Assembly: GCF_900167405.1 (NCBI RefSeq)
Contig: NZ_FUWO01000007.1
Coordinates: 1-64,000 of the forward strand
Direction: 5' to 3'
Source of the DNA: Globicatella sulfidifaciens DSM 15739
Lineage (GTDB): Bacteria; Bacillota; Bacilli; Lactobacillales; Aerococcaceae
DNA length: 64,000 bases
A model generated the notes under the pieces. The model did no database searches. It saw only the letters and a program-made list of their open reading frames with translations, and was not told where the DNA came from. Positions 40,937 through 50,315 of this stretch are shown piece after piece. Both the position numbers and the translations under genes were made by a program. Position 1 is the stretch's first letter. Each line of letters opens with the position of its first letter.

Positions 40937-41722
40937 ATGAGTCTTAAGCAATATACCAAACCTTATAGTAACACGTATCAACTAACAGAAAAAGATGCCC
41001 AGTATCCTGGCTCAAAACAAGCGGATTTGACCAAAGTATTAACGTTAGTGTTAACGACATCGGATGATCATGATCAAGCAGTCAAACAGACACTAAATGC
41101 TGATGATTATATCATTAATGATCAGCAAACATGGGTTATTACCCAAAATCGGATGGTGATTCATCAATGGCCAGAGATTAGTCAAGAAATTAAAATAAGT
41201 ACGTATGTGATAGAGGCAAATCGCTTTTTCATCACACGAAAATTTGTGGTGGAAGCTGACGATATAGAATTAATGACTTTATTTTTTCAATTTGCAGCTA
41301 TTGATTTTACCTCACGTAAGATGGTGAGACTAAATTATGAAACATTACCTGAATTGTTAAAATTAAACGCCGAAATTAAAGTGAATTTTAGCCGATTAAA
41401 AGTACCTAAAATTGCGCAAAAAGTAAGTGAAATGGCCTTGAAAATTCTACCAAACGATATTGATGGCAATCAACACGTGAATAACTTAGTCTATTTACGA
41501 TGGGCATATAATGCAATAAGAGAGCGTTTATCAGCATCAGGTCATGAATTAACCATTGTAGAGGTTAAATTTGGCAATGAAGTATTATGGGGACATGAGC
41601 CGAAATTGTTAAATTACCAATCAAAACCAAATGAATTTGTACAAACGGATCAAATCATATATAATAAAACATTGGATAAAGAAGCGTGTCACATAAGAAT
41701 GACATGGAAGAAGGAGAAATAA
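40937..41722 (+). CDS. acyl-ACP thioesterase
   Basis: The 261-residue double hot-dog protein of the FatA/FatB-like thioesterase family hydrolyses acyl-ACP and can set fatty acid chain length or release free fatty acids. The second hot-dog carries ILPNDIDGNQHVNNLVYLRW (about 173-192), with the Asn-His of the catalytic network. The first shows the TWVITQNRMVIHQWP strand. AGGTGA lies before the ATG. map starts six nt after its stop codon, so the two are cotranscribed. Confidence 0.88.
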   Translation: MSLKQYTKPYSNTYQLTEKDAQYPGSKQADLTKVLTLVLTTSDDHDQAVKQTLNADDYIINDQQTWVITQNRMVIHQWPEISQEIKISTYVIEANRFFITRKFVVEADDIELMTLFFQFAAIDFTSRKMVRLNYETLPELLKLNAEIKVNFSRLKVPKIAQKVSEMALKILPNDIDGNQHVNNLVYLRWAYNAIRERLSASGHELTIVEVKFGNEVLWGHEPKLLNYQSKPNEFVQTDQIIYNKTLDKEACHIRMTWKKEK

Positions 41723-41728
41723 ACATAA

Positions 41729-42481
41729 ATGATTACATTAAAATCAGAACGTGAAATTGAAGCAATGAAAAAATCTGGAGAGTTACTAGCTTCCATTCAT
41801 GTTGCACTAAGAGATTTCATTAAACCTGGTGTAACGACGGCTGAAATAGATAAGTTTGTTCAAGCAAAAATTGAAGGAGCCGGCGCAGTAGCAGCTCAAA
41901 TTGGTTATGAAGGGTACGAATTTGCAACTTGTACAAGTGTAAATGATGAAATTTGTCATGGCTTCCCTTCAAATTATAAGTTAAAATCAGGAGATATTGT
42001 CAAAGTAGACTTTTGTGTCGATTTGGATGGTGCTATTTCAGATAGTTGTTGGTGTTATGCTGTAGGAGAAATTAGTGATGAACATCAACGCTTAATGGAA
42101 GTGACGAAAGAAGCGCTGTATCGTGGGATTGCCCAAGCTAAAGTTGGTAATCGCATTGGCGATATTGGGCATGCTATTCAATCGTATGCGGAAGGCGAAG
42201 GCTTTGGGGTCGTGCGTGATTTTATTGGACATGGTATTGGCCCAACGATTCATGAAGATCCACAAGTTCCACATTATGGCTTGCCTGGAAAAGGTCTTCG
42301 ACTAAAAGAAGGGATGACCATTACCATTGAACCAATGATTACGACCGGTACTTGGAAAATGAAAATGGATAATAATGGTTGGACAGCCCGTACGCGCGAT
42401 GGCGGTTATTGTGCGCAATATGAACATTCCTTAGTCATTACAGCGGACGGTCCCGTATTATTAACCGAACAACCTGAATAA
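41729..42481 (+). CDS. map: type I methionine aminopeptidase
   Basis: Map removes the initiator methionine from new proteins. It has 250 residues. The dinuclear metal ligands are visible: Asp in VDFCVDLDG and AISDSCWCY (about 92-111), His in FIGHGIGPTIHEDPQ (about 168-182), Glu in TITIEPM (about 196-202) and Glu in QYEHSLVIT (about 230-238). The substrate-binding His is in EICHGFPS. The start is preceded by AAGGAGAAATAAAC. It is the second gene after the thioesterase gene. Confidence 0.94.
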   Translation: MITLKSEREIEAMKKSGELLASIHVALRDFIKPGVTTAEIDKFVQAKIEGAGAVAAQIGYEGYEFATCTSVNDEICHGFPSNYKLKSGDIVKVDFCVDLDGAISDSCWCYAVGEISDEHQRLMEVTKEALYRGIAQAKVGNRIGDIGHAIQSYAEGEGFGVVRDFIGHGIGPTIHEDPQVPHYGLPGKGLRLKEGMTITIEPMITTGTWKMKMDNNGWTARTRDGGYCAQYEHSLVITADGPVLLTEQPE

Positions 42482-42524
42482 GACTAAATCAAGTTCAAAT
42501 AAAATAATATTCTTTAAAAAGAGG

Positions 42525-42702
42525 TTAGGCATCAACTTAATAATTTAAGTCAAGTTAAGATTGGTTAATTAAAAACACAGTGCTTAAGTGGCATCAAGCT
42601 GCATCTTAATGATTTGTTTTAGACCTACTCCTTTTTGCGGGGGTGGACAGACGAAGCAAAAATTATTAAATTTTCTACTTCTGGTCCACTCTCAGTATTA
42701 GC
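42525..42702. repeat. intergenic repeat family, long copy
   Basis: AGGCATCAACTT begins a copy that runs through ACACAGTGCTTAAGTGG, TGTTTTAGACCTACTCC, GCGGGGGTGGACAGACGAAG and AAATTTTCTACTTCTGGTCC. This appears to be the fullest single copy, about 175 bp. Confidence 0.7.
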
Positions 42703-42861
42703 TTTAGCTAGAGTAACATTGAGGGATTGAAGCAATAGCAATTAAATGTTTTTAAATGATGCTTCAAATTCATTTTCCTTTGAAATTTTAATCGGGATAA
42801 TACCAATTTAAGTGAATACTTGTTTTGTGCTAATTAACTATATTATTACGCGAATTTAGAC

Positions 42862-42935
42862 TGGATAAAATTTAAATGAATGCTCCTTGTTTATTTAACA
42901 AGTGCGTTCATTTAAATTTTATCCATCTTTTTTTA
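42862..42935 (+). terminator. very long terminator hairpin
   Basis: GGATAAAATTTAAATGAA (from 42863) pairs with TTCATTTAAATTTTATCC; CTTGTT/AACAAG pairs inside. Seven T follow. It insulates the peptide-binding-protein genes from upstream transcription. Confidence 0.85.
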
Positions 42936-43102
42936 TTAAATTAATTATGATAAACATAATTAGAACTAGATTAAAAATATCATTAATAAAATGAAATAAT
43001 GATAAAATTAGAAAAACATTGGTTTAATAAGCTTTCACTAATAAAAAGATATTGGAAAATACATGTTTTCACATTTTTTTAATTTATTTTTAACTTTATG
43101 CT

Positions 43103-43139
43103 TGATTTTATCGTTTACATGAGTTAATATAACATTATA
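43103..43139 (+). promoter_or_regulatory. promoter with cre-like box before the first peptide-binding gene
   Basis: TTGATT and TAATAT are spaced by 17 nt; TTTACA with TATAAA at 16 nt is an alternative. ATGTAAACGATAAAA on the minus strand (43120-43106) fits the cre consensus with one mismatch, pointing to CcpA control. Confidence 0.5.
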
Positions 43140-43173
43140 AAGTTTTATTTATAAATTTTTTGGAGGGAACATT

Positions 43174-44925
43174 ATGAGAAATTCTTTAAGAAAACTAGCC
43201 GGTTTAACATTATCGGCATTAACACTTGGCTCTGTTGTTGCTAATTCTTCACTTACCCTTGTTTCTGCGCAATCGAACGTTGAATTAGAAACAGCCGTAA
43301 AAAATGATGCTGAAGAAATTGAAGGCGGTACTTTACGTTATGCATTAGTAGGAGATCCATTTGCGGGTGTTTTAAATAACATGTTATATGATGGTAATCC
43401 AGATGCAACGATTATTGGGTTCTTTAACGAAGGATTGTATGGTTATGATGAAAACTTTACAATTGATGATTCAGGTTTTGCTAAAGTTGATTTTGATGTT
43501 GAAAATAAACAAGTAACCATTACCATTCCTGAAGGACAAAAATGGGATGATGGTGAAGATTTAACGATTGATGATGTTATCTTCCCTTATTATGTAGTCG
43601 GTCACCCAGACTATCAAGGTATTCGTTATGGAGAAGATTTTGAAAATGTTGTAGGTATGAAGGATTACCATGAAGGTAAGTCAGAAGAAATCAGTGGTTT
43701 AGAACGCGTAGATGATCACACCTTAAAAGTTACTTATGAAAACTTCCCTAACTCAATGTTACAAGCAGGTGGTGGAATATCATCTTATATCGAACCAGAA
43801 CATGTCTTTAAAGATATTCCAATTGGTGAATTATTAGATTCAGAACCAGTACGTACGAAACCAGTTGGTTTTGGTCCATTCCGAGTAACCTCTATTACAC
43901 CGGGTGAAGCTGTTACTTACGAAGCAAACGAATATTATTGGAGAGGTCGTACGAAAATTGATGGTGTTCAATTAGAAGTAGTTAACCAATCAACAGCTAT
44001 TGCGGAAATGCAAGCAGGTAATTACGATATCGCTTCTTTACCAGCTGACTCTTATGACTCATATAAAGATTCTGAAAACTTTACGGTCTTAGGGGACGTG
44101 CAAAATGCTTATACTTATATTGGATTTAAGTTAGGAAAATTAGATGGAGACGAAAACGTTCCTGATGAATCATTAGTTGTATCGGATAAAGCAATTCGTC
44201 AAGCAATGGCCTATGCAGTTGATAATGATGCTATCGGGGAAAGATTCTACCAAGGTTTACGTTGGAGAGCAAATGCGCCAATTACACCAAACTTTAAAGA
44301 TTACTATAATGCTGAATTACCTGGATATACTTATGACCCAGAAAAAGCAAAACAAATCTTAGCTGATGCAGGTTATACTGATGCAGATGGTGATGGATTC
44401 ATTGAAGATAAAAATGGTGAACCATTCACTTTAGGATTTGCTTCAATGTCTGGTGGCGAAACCGCACAACCATTAGCAGAATACTACATGCAAGCTTGGG
44501 CAGAAGTGGGGATCGATGTTCAATTAGTTGATGGACAATTAATGGAATTTAACTCATTCTATGATGCTCTTAAAGCAGATGATCCAAAAATTCAAGTTTA
44601 CCAAGGTGCATGGGGAACTGGTGGTGATCCAAACCCAACTGGATTATACGGACGCACTGCATCATTTAACTACACTCGTTGGGCTACGGAAGAGAATGAT
44701 AAGTTATTAGCAGCTATCAACTCTGATGATTCATTTGATGATGAATTCCGTAAACAAGCTTTCAATGATTGGCAAGCTTACTTCATGGAAGAATTACCAG
44801 CGATCCCAACATTATTCAGATATAGTGTGGTAGGGGTTAACAACCGTGTTAAAAACTACGATATCAAAGTCGGATCAGATTTAACTTGGGTTGACGTAGC
44901 TCTTACAGCAGACGCACCATATTAA
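43174..44925 (+). CDS. oligopeptide-type ABC substrate-binding protein (SBP_bac_5), first paralogue
   Basis: The 583-residue extracellular protein has an N-terminal signal peptide ending LTLVSA before QSNVE. It carries the family 5 binding-protein fold (FNEGLYGYDENF, GPFRVTSITPGEAVTYEANE, YDPEKAKQILADAGYTDADG). Such proteins bind peptides for OppBCDF-type importers. Unusually there is no lipobox cysteine, so the product would be released or held by another route. No permease genes are nearby. It shares a 265-bp identical tract with the next gene. GGAGGG precedes the ATG. Its own terminator follows. Confidence 0.9.
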   Translation: MRNSLRKLAGLTLSALTLGSVVANSSLTLVSAQSNVELETAVKNDAEEIEGGTLRYALVGDPFAGVLNNMLYDGNPDATIIGFFNEGLYGYDENFTIDDSGFAKVDFDVENKQVTITIPEGQKWDDGEDLTIDDVIFPYYVVGHPDYQGIRYGEDFENVVGMKDYHEGKSEEISGLERVDDHTLKVTYENFPNSMLQAGGGISSYIEPEHVFKDIPIGELLDSEPVRTKPVGFGPFRVTSITPGEAVTYEANEYYWRGRTKIDGVQLEVVNQSTAIAEMQAGNYDIASLPADSYDSYKDSENFTVLGDVQNAYTYIGFKLGKLDGDENVPDESLVVSDKAIRQAMAYAVDNDAIGERFYQGLRWRANAPITPNFKDYYNAELPGYTYDPEKAKQILADAGYTDADGDGFIEDKNGEPFTLGFASMSGGETAQPLAEYYMQAWAEVGIDVQLVDGQLMEFNSFYDALKADDPKIQVYQGAWGTGGDPNPTGLYGRTASFNYTRWATEENDKLLAAINSDDSFDDEFRKQAFNDWQAYFMEELPAIPTLFRYSVVGVNNRVKNYDIKVGSDLTWVDVALTADAPY

Positions 44926-44943
44926 CATAATGTTGCCTCCAAC

Positions 44944-44972
44944 AGGGGACTCGTAAGAGTCCTCTATTTTTT
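44944..44972 (+). terminator. terminator after the first peptide-binding gene
   Basis: AGGGGACTC pairs with GAGTCCTCT around GTAA, followed by ATTTTTT. Confidence 0.9.
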
Positions 44973-45148
44973 ATGAGTTATTTTCTTACTATCTAAGTGT
45001 ATTGAGTAATTTTTTGAAAAAGGGTACTATTAAAAATAATAATACTATTAAAATGGTTGGAAACCTCTAATTGAATTTCTTGATTTTATCATAAACTTAC
45101 GCTATCATGAAACTTGTAAGATTATTTTACTTATTTTGGAGGGATAGT

Positions 45149-46903
45149 ATGAAAAAATCTTTAACAAAAAATTTTGCTGTAGGAGCTTCTGCTTTAGCAA
45201 TTAGTTCAATTGCAGCTAATTCAATGGTACCGTTTGTTTCTGCTCAAACGAATGTACAATTGAATACGACTTTTGAAAATAATGAGGAGTCAATTGAAGG
45301 TGGCGTTTTACGTTATGCTTTAGTTTCTGAATCTCCTTTCGCCGGTGTATTAAACTCAATGTTTTATGATGGCGCACCAGATGGGTCTATTATCGATTTC
45401 TTCGATGAAGGATTATATGGTTATGATGAAAACTTTACCATTGATGATTCTGGTTTTGCTAAAATTGATTTTGATGTTGAAAATAAACAAGTAACCATTA
45501 CCATTCCTGAAGGACAAAAATGGGATGATGGTGAAGATTTAACGATTGATGATGTTATCTTCCCTTATTATGTAGTCGGTCACCCAGACTATCAAGGTAT
45601 TCGTTATGGAGAAGATTTTGAAAATGTTGTAGGTATGAAGGATTACCATGAAGGTAAGTCAGAAGAAATCAGTGGTTTAGAACGCGTAGATGATCACACC
45701 TTAAAAGTTACTTATGAAAACTTCCCTAATTCAATGCTTCAAGCGGGTGGTGGGATTTCAAGCTACATTCAACCAAAACATGTCTTCGAAGGTATCGAAG
45801 TGAAAGATATGTTAGATTCAGAGCCAGTACGCCAAAAACCAGTAGGATATGGTCCATTTAAAGTTACATCGATCATTCCAGGTGAAGCTGTTACTTTAGA
45901 AGCGAATGAATATTACTGGAAAGGCCGTCCAAAATTAGACGGAGTTCAAGTTGAAGTGGTTAACTCATCAACTTCAGTCGCTGAAATGCAAGCAGGTAAC
46001 TATGATATTGCTGAGTTACCTACTGACCAATATGAAACTTATAAAGATGCTGAAAACTTCCAAGTTTTAGGAACAATTGGTAATAGTTATACTTATATTG
46101 GCTTTAAATTAGGAACATTTGAAAACGATGAAGTAGTCCCTGATGATTCTGTCGTAGTAGCAGATAAAGCAATTCGTCAAGCAATGGCTTATGCGATTGA
46201 TAACGATGCTATTGGTGAAAGATTCTACCATGGTTTACGTTGGAGAGCAACTTCACCAGTAACTCCTAACTTTACTGCTTACTTCAATGATGAAATTGAA
46301 GGATACAACTATGACCCAGAAAAAGCTAAACAAATCTTAGCGGATGCAGGTTATACAGATGCAGACGGTGATGGCTTTATCGAAGATAAAAATGGAGAAC
46401 CATTTACATTAGGATTTGCATCGATGGCAGGTGGCGAAACAGCTCAACCATTAGCTGAGTACTACATGCAAGCTTGGGCTGAAATCGGTATTAATGTCCA
46501 ATTAGTTGACGGCCAATTAATGGAATTTAATTCATTCTACGATGCTATTAAAGCAGATGATCCAAAAATCCAAATCTTCCAAGGGGCATGGGGTACAGGT
46601 GGCGATCCAAACCCAACAGGACTATTTGGACGTAATGCTTCATTTAACTACCCACGTTGGGCAACAGAAGAAAATGATAAGTTATTAGAAGTAATTAATT
46701 CTGATGAATCATTCGATGAAGAATTCCGTAAAAAAGCTTTCAATGATTGGCAAGCATACTTTATGGAAGAATTACCTCTTATGCCAACATTATACCGTTA
46801 TTCAGTAGTAGCAGTTAATAATCGTGTTAAAGGCTATGATATTCAAATTGGTGCAGATACACCATGGTATGATGTAACATTAACATCAGAAAATCCATAT
46901 TAA
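45149..46903 (+). CDS. oligopeptide-type ABC substrate-binding protein (SBP_bac_5), second paralogue
   Basis: This 584-residue paralogue of the preceding gene starts MKKSLTKNFAVGASALAISS and has a signal peptide ending PFVSA before QTNVQ, again without a lipobox cysteine. A DxDxDG-type loop (DADGDGFIED) is present in both paralogues and may bind calcium. The ATG at 45149 follows GGAGGGATAGT; a frame extends 14 codons further upstream but lacks a Shine-Dalgarno sequence. The peptide-binding residues in the C-terminal half are similar but not identical, so ligand range may differ. Confidence 0.9.
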   Translation: MKKSLTKNFAVGASALAISSIAANSMVPFVSAQTNVQLNTTFENNEESIEGGVLRYALVSESPFAGVLNSMFYDGAPDGSIIDFFDEGLYGYDENFTIDDSGFAKIDFDVENKQVTITIPEGQKWDDGEDLTIDDVIFPYYVVGHPDYQGIRYGEDFENVVGMKDYHEGKSEEISGLERVDDHTLKVTYENFPNSMLQAGGGISSYIQPKHVFEGIEVKDMLDSEPVRQKPVGYGPFKVTSIIPGEAVTLEANEYYWKGRPKLDGVQVEVVNSSTSVAEMQAGNYDIAELPTDQYETYKDAENFQVLGTIGNSYTYIGFKLGTFENDEVVPDDSVVVADKAIRQAMAYAIDNDAIGERFYHGLRWRATSPVTPNFTAYFNDEIEGYNYDPEKAKQILADAGYTDADGDGFIEDKNGEPFTLGFASMAGGETAQPLAEYYMQAWAEIGINVQLVDGQLMEFNSFYDAIKADDPKIQIFQGAWGTGGDPNPTGLFGRNASFNYPRWATEENDKLLEVINSDESFDEEFRKKAFNDWQAYFMEELPLMPTLYRYSVVAVNNRVKGYDIQIGADTPWYDVTLTSENPY

Positions 46904-46922
46904 CACTGAATCAATGAATGTG

Positions 46923-46965
46923 AAGACTGGACAGAAAATGAAATTCTGTCTGGTCTTTTGTCTTT
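46923..46965 (+). terminator. terminator after the second peptide-binding gene
   Basis: AGACTGGACAGAA pairs with TTCTGTCTGGTCT, followed by TTTGTCTTTTT. Confidence 0.85.
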
Positions 46966-47235
46966 TTATCTTATTGCATTGTGATTGAATCGTATAAAAT
47001 GGTGCCCTTTAGCTTTTATTTTAACCAGGTTATATTCTTACTCCCAAGCAACGACGAATAAAGCGGAATTAAGATTATCGGTACTTAATCATAAGATTTA
47101 TGAAGAAAGAAGTGAAGTTTTTTATACGAAATCATGAATAATAATCAGCTTTTTTGTGTAATTTATTGAGTTTAGTTGCAACCAACGAAAAAATTAGTTA
47201 AAGTGAAACTAACGATAATGAATGGAGAATGTCTC
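46966..47235. other. upstream region of nudF
   Basis: No gene, repeat or convincing promoter is seen. The sequence is AT-rich. Confidence 0.4.
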
Positions 47236-47805
47236 ATGCAATTTGATAAAAATAAAGTAAAAAGCTTGAATGATCCCCGATTAATTTCATCAGAACAAAT
47301 TTTTGATGGACACATACTTCAGCTTTATGTTAATCAATTAAAGTTAGAAAATGGCGCCATTGTTGAACGCGAAATTATTCACCATTTGCCAGCTGTGTGT
47401 ATTTTGGCAACTGATGAAGATAAAGTGGTCTTAGTGAAACAATTCAGACCAGCGGTTGTAGCAGACATCTATGAAATTCCAGCAGGAATATTAGATTTCC
47501 AATCGGAATCATTAGAACAAGCTATTGATGGAGCGAAAAGAGAATTAGAAGAAGAAACGGGCTATCAAGCAGAGCAGTGGCAAGAAGTTAATTCTTTTTA
47601 TGTATCACCAGGATATTTAGATGAAAAGATTACTTTATTTCATGCAACAGGTTTAAACAAAGTTGAAAATCCACTACCACAGGATGAAAATGAAAATGTT
47701 ACAATACACGAGTTTACTAAAGCTGATATTCGTCAAATGATGTCACAAGGCAAAATAGTCGATGTTAAAACGCTTTATGCTTTACAATATTGGTTAGCAC
47801 AATAA
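47236..47805 (+). CDS. nudF: NUDIX hydrolase, ADP-ribose pyrophosphatase type
   Basis: The 189-residue enzyme hydrolyses ADP-ribose and related nucleoside diphosphates. The Nudix box is DGAKRELEEETGYQ (about 99-112). It is preceded by the ADPRase pattern VVLVKQFRPAVVADIYEIPAG. The ATG at 47236 was chosen because GGAGA lies 7 nt before it and MQFDKNKVK fits typical starts. A longer frame from a TTG at 47176 has no Shine-Dalgarno sequence. The nudF, small membrane protein, mtnN order resembles that of other Lactobacillales. Confidence 0.88.
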   Translation: MQFDKNKVKSLNDPRLISSEQIFDGHILQLYVNQLKLENGAIVEREIIHHLPAVCILATDEDKVVLVKQFRPAVVADIYEIPAGILDFQSESLEQAIDGAKRELEEETGYQAEQWQEVNSFYVSPGYLDEKITLFHATGLNKVENPLPQDENENVTIHEFTKADIRQMMSQGKIVDVKTLYALQYWLAQ

Positions 47806-47823
47806 CAAATGGAAGTGATCAAC

Positions 47824-48339
47824 ATGTTTTTTAAACGCAAGCAACAACAAAATATTAACAACGAAGAACATTCACCAACCCGAACTAATGATTATTCTAA
47901 TCAACTGTATCAAAATGAGCCAGATGAGAACGATTGGGATTTTTCTAAAAATTATCATCAAGTTAGGGAAGATGAAAATCAAACATTGTATGACGATTCT
48001 TTAAGACAGAACCATTATTATCCAGATAATAATGATGAGAATCGATACATGGGCAATCATTATATGGCACCAGATGATGGCGAAGATAATGAACAATCTT
48101 ATAATAATTCTTCGATGACGCAAGATGATCACTATCAAGTGTATTATCAGGAAGAAGGTTATGAACCGATTGCCTCATCAACTAACACACATTATTCTGA
48201 TGAATTGGCGCAAGATAATCCAGAGGTTAGAGGAAAACGAGCGAAGTACCATGCGAAAATCGATCAGTTTTTAACCAATGGTATCATCATAGTTGGTGTA
48301 TTATTGTTAGCTGTATTATTAATTGCCTTTTTAGGCTAA
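47824..48339 (+). CDS. acidic protein with a C-terminal membrane anchor
   Basis: This 171-residue protein of unknown function has a basic start (FFKRKQQQ) and a long low-complexity part rich in Asp, Asn, Glu, Tyr and His (about 10-135). One membrane helix closes the chain (GIIIVGVLLLAVLLIAFLG). The topology would leave the acidic part in the cytoplasm as a tail-anchored protein. An ATG 15 nt upstream is in frame, but GGAAGTGA is spaced for the inner ATG at 47824. It lies between nudF and mtnN in one operon. Confidence 0.65.
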   Translation: MFFKRKQQQNINNEEHSPTRTNDYSNQLYQNEPDENDWDFSKNYHQVREDENQTLYDDSLRQNHYYPDNNDENRYMGNHYMAPDDGEDNEQSYNNSSMTQDDHYQVYYQEEGYEPIASSTNTHYSDELAQDNPEVRGKRAKYHAKIDQFLTNGIIIVGVLLLAVLLIAFLG

Positions 48340-48361
48340 ACTATTTTTGAGGAGTAAACAG

Positions 48362-49054
48362 ATGAAAATTGGAATTATTGGCGCAATGGAAGAAGAAATT
48401 CGTCTTATTAAAGCAAATTTATCAAAATTAAAAGAAATTCCCCATCATCAAGTAACCTTTTATCAAGGTTATTTGGAAAATCGAGAAGTGATTTTAGTTC
48501 AATCAGGTATTGGAAAAGTCAACGCAACCATTACGACTGTTCTATTAGTTCAACAGTTTAATGTTGATTTAATTATTAATACTGGGACGGCTGGAGGCGT
48601 GCATAAAGGCTTGAAAGTTGGGGATATCGTAATAGCGGATAGTTTAACTTATCACGATGTCGATGTTACCGGTTTTGGATATGAAAAAGGTCAAATGGCT
48701 GGTATGCCGGCATTGTATTATCCTGATTTACAATATAGCCAATTAGCCAAAGAGGTTTGTCGTCAATTAGAAATTGAACCAATCTTTGGACAAGTCGTTT
48801 CAGGTGATCAATTTGTTAATAGCCATGAAAAAGTGGCGCAAATTGCCATTGATTTTCCTAAAGCAAAAGCTTGTGAAATGGAATCAACTGCCATTGCCCA
48901 AACCGCTCATGTATTGAAAGTGCCATTTGTCATTATCCGAGCAATTAGTGATGCTGGTGATGATGATGCAGCTATTTCATTCGATGAATTTGTGGTAGTA
49001 GCAGGTAAAGCTTCCGCACAAATTGTAATGAATTTAGTAATAAATATTGAATAA
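48362..49054 (+). CDS. mtnN: 5'-methylthioadenosine/S-adenosylhomocysteine nucleosidase
   Basis: MtnN (Pfs) cleaves S-adenosylhomocysteine and methylthioadenosine, feeding the methyl cycle and, with LuxS, AI-2 production. It has 230 residues. It opens MKIGIIGAMEEEIRLIKANL, with the general-acid Glu in the EEE cluster. The purine site is near CEMESTAIAQTAHV (about 170-183), and the catalytic Asp is in RAISDAGDD (about 194-202). The ATG at 48362 follows GAGGAG. It is the last gene of the nudF operon. Confidence 0.94.
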   Translation: MKIGIIGAMEEEIRLIKANLSKLKEIPHHQVTFYQGYLENREVILVQSGIGKVNATITTVLLVQQFNVDLIINTGTAGGVHKGLKVGDIVIADSLTYHDVDVTGFGYEKGQMAGMPALYYPDLQYSQLAKEVCRQLEIEPIFGQVVSGDQFVNSHEKVAQIAIDFPKAKACEMESTAIAQTAHVLKVPFVIIRAISDAGDDDAAISFDEFVVVAGKASAQIVMNLVINIE

Positions 49055-49074
49055 AGTAGCACAAATCTTAATAA

Positions 49075-49390
49075 ATTTGATCAAGGTATTGTCGCTTAAT
49101 ATAGAGCGCAGTGGTTTAGGGGATTCAATTTGTGTCTTAGAGAGGCAGGGCCTTAACTTGCTAAACTAAGCCAAATTATTGGTCGTTAATGTAGATCACA
49201 GTGGTTGAGCGGTGTCAACTTTCGGCTTAAATGTGTTAGGCATCAACTTTTCCCCACAGCCATCTCCAGGGGGGAGGCAGATGATGTGAAAATCATTCAA
49301 TTTTCTACTTCTGTTCCATTCCCAACTGTGCGAGGGTAGGTAGACGAAGTGAAAATTATCTAATTAGCTAAATTTTACCCACTCACTTGC
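49075..49390. repeat. intergenic repeat family, composite of two or more copies
   Basis: GAGCGCAGTGGTTTAGGGG and GATCACAGTGGTTGAGCGG mark two left parts. Two right parts follow: GGGGGGAGGCAGATGATGTGAAAATC with TTTTCTACTTCTGTTCC, and GGTAGGTAGACGAAGTGAAAA up to CCCACTC. It fills the space between mtnN and the rpsD promoter. Confidence 0.65.
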
Positions 49391-49420
49391 AAAAAAATTA
49401 AAATAATTACTAATCAAGCA

Positions 49421-49450
49421 TTGCAATCTAGTCACTATTTATGATACAAT
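49421..49450 (+). promoter_or_regulatory. rpsD promoter
   Basis: TTGCAA (49421-49426) and TACAAT (49445-49450) with an 18-nt spacer. Confidence 0.7.
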
Positions 49451-49456
49451 AACACT

Positions 49457-49624
49457 TGTGTAAAATAATGCAGCGTGAAAAAAGAAAGCGCGTCAACAGT
49501 TCAACCCTTATTAGGTCAATGAGTAACCGCGGCTGCAAAGGCGAAAATTGAAGTTGAAATGCACGCATTCGATTTTTCAAAAGGATTATTTTACTCCAAA
49601 ACAACATAATTGGAGGAATTTATA
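49457..49624 (+). promoter_or_regulatory. structured leader of rpsD, candidate S4 autoregulatory leader
   Basis: A long GC-richer leader (GCGTGAAAAAAGAAAGCGCG, then ACCGCGGCTGCAAAGGCG) ends at GGAGGA before the ATG. In Firmicutes S4 represses its own synthesis through a pseudoknotted leader. I could not match the fold base by base, so the assignment rests on position and composition. Confidence 0.55.
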
Positions 49625-50233
49625 ATGTCAAGATATACAGGTCCAACATGGAGATTATCACGTCGTTTAGGTATTTCTTTAACAGAAACTGGTAAAGAAA
49701 TCGCAAAACGTAACTATGCACCAGGTCAACACGGTAACCAAAGAAAGAAAATTTCTGAATATGGTTTACAATTACAAGAAAAACAAAAATTACGTCATAT
49801 GTACGGCATGTCTGAACGTCAATTCTACACTTTATTCAAAAAAGCAGGTAAAATTAAAGAAGGTAAACATGGTGAAAACTTCATGTCATTACTTGAAACT
49901 CGTTTAGACAACTTAGTTTACCGTTTAGGTTTTGCTAACACTCGTCGTCAAGCTCGTCAATTAGTTAACCATGGTCACGTGACTGTTGATGGCAAACGTG
50001 TTGATATTCCATCTTACTTAGTGACACCAGGTCAAGTAATTGGATTAAAAGAATCTTCACAAGATTTAGCTTTAGTTAAAGAAAACTTAGAAAATACTGT
50101 TAGCCGTTTAGAATTTGTTTCATTTGATGCAGACAAATTAGAAGGTACTTTAACACGTTTACCACAACGTGCTGAGTTATCGGCTGAAATCGACGAATCA
50201 TTCGTTGTTGAATACTATAACAAATTAGGTTAA
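49625..50233 (+). CDS. rpsD: 30S ribosomal protein S4
   Basis: S4 starts assembly of the 30S body. It has 202 residues. The protein starts [20 protein letters not shown] and includes the S4 RNA-binding fold at about 93-155 ([29 protein letters not shown]). The ATG at 49625 follows GGAGGAATTTATA. The last codons and stop lie in the left attachment repeat of an integrated element, and the coding sequence is restored intact. Confidence 0.97.
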   Translation: MSRYTGPTWRLSRRLGISLTETGKEIAKRNYAPGQHGNQRKKISEYGLQLQEKQKLRHMYGMSERQFYTLFKKAGKIKEGKHGENFMSLLETRLDNLVYRLGFANTRRQARQLVNHGHVTVDGKRVDIPSYLVTPGQVIGLKESSQDLALVKENLENTVSRLEFVSFDADKLEGTLTRLPQRAELSAEIDESFVVEYYNKLG

Positions 50234-50234
50234 T
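50219..50234. repeat. left attachment site of the integrated element
   Basis: AACAAATTAGGTTAAT covers the last codons and stop of rpsD. It recurs exactly at 62385-62400. The integrase gene begins its 3' end 82 bp to the right. Confidence 0.8.
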
Positions 50235-50241
50235 ATTATAT

Positions 50242-50283
50242 GCCCCGAAAGTCTGTTATATCAGGCTTTCAGGGTCTTTTTTT
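50242..50283 (+). terminator. element-borne terminator replacing that of rpsD
   Basis: CCCCGAAAGTCTG pairs with CAGGCTTTCAGGG around TTATAT, followed by seven T. It lies just inside the element and now ends the rpsD transcript. Confidence 0.85.
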
Positions 50284-50315
50284 ATGCATTTGATAAAGAA
50301 ATGATAAAGCAATTG

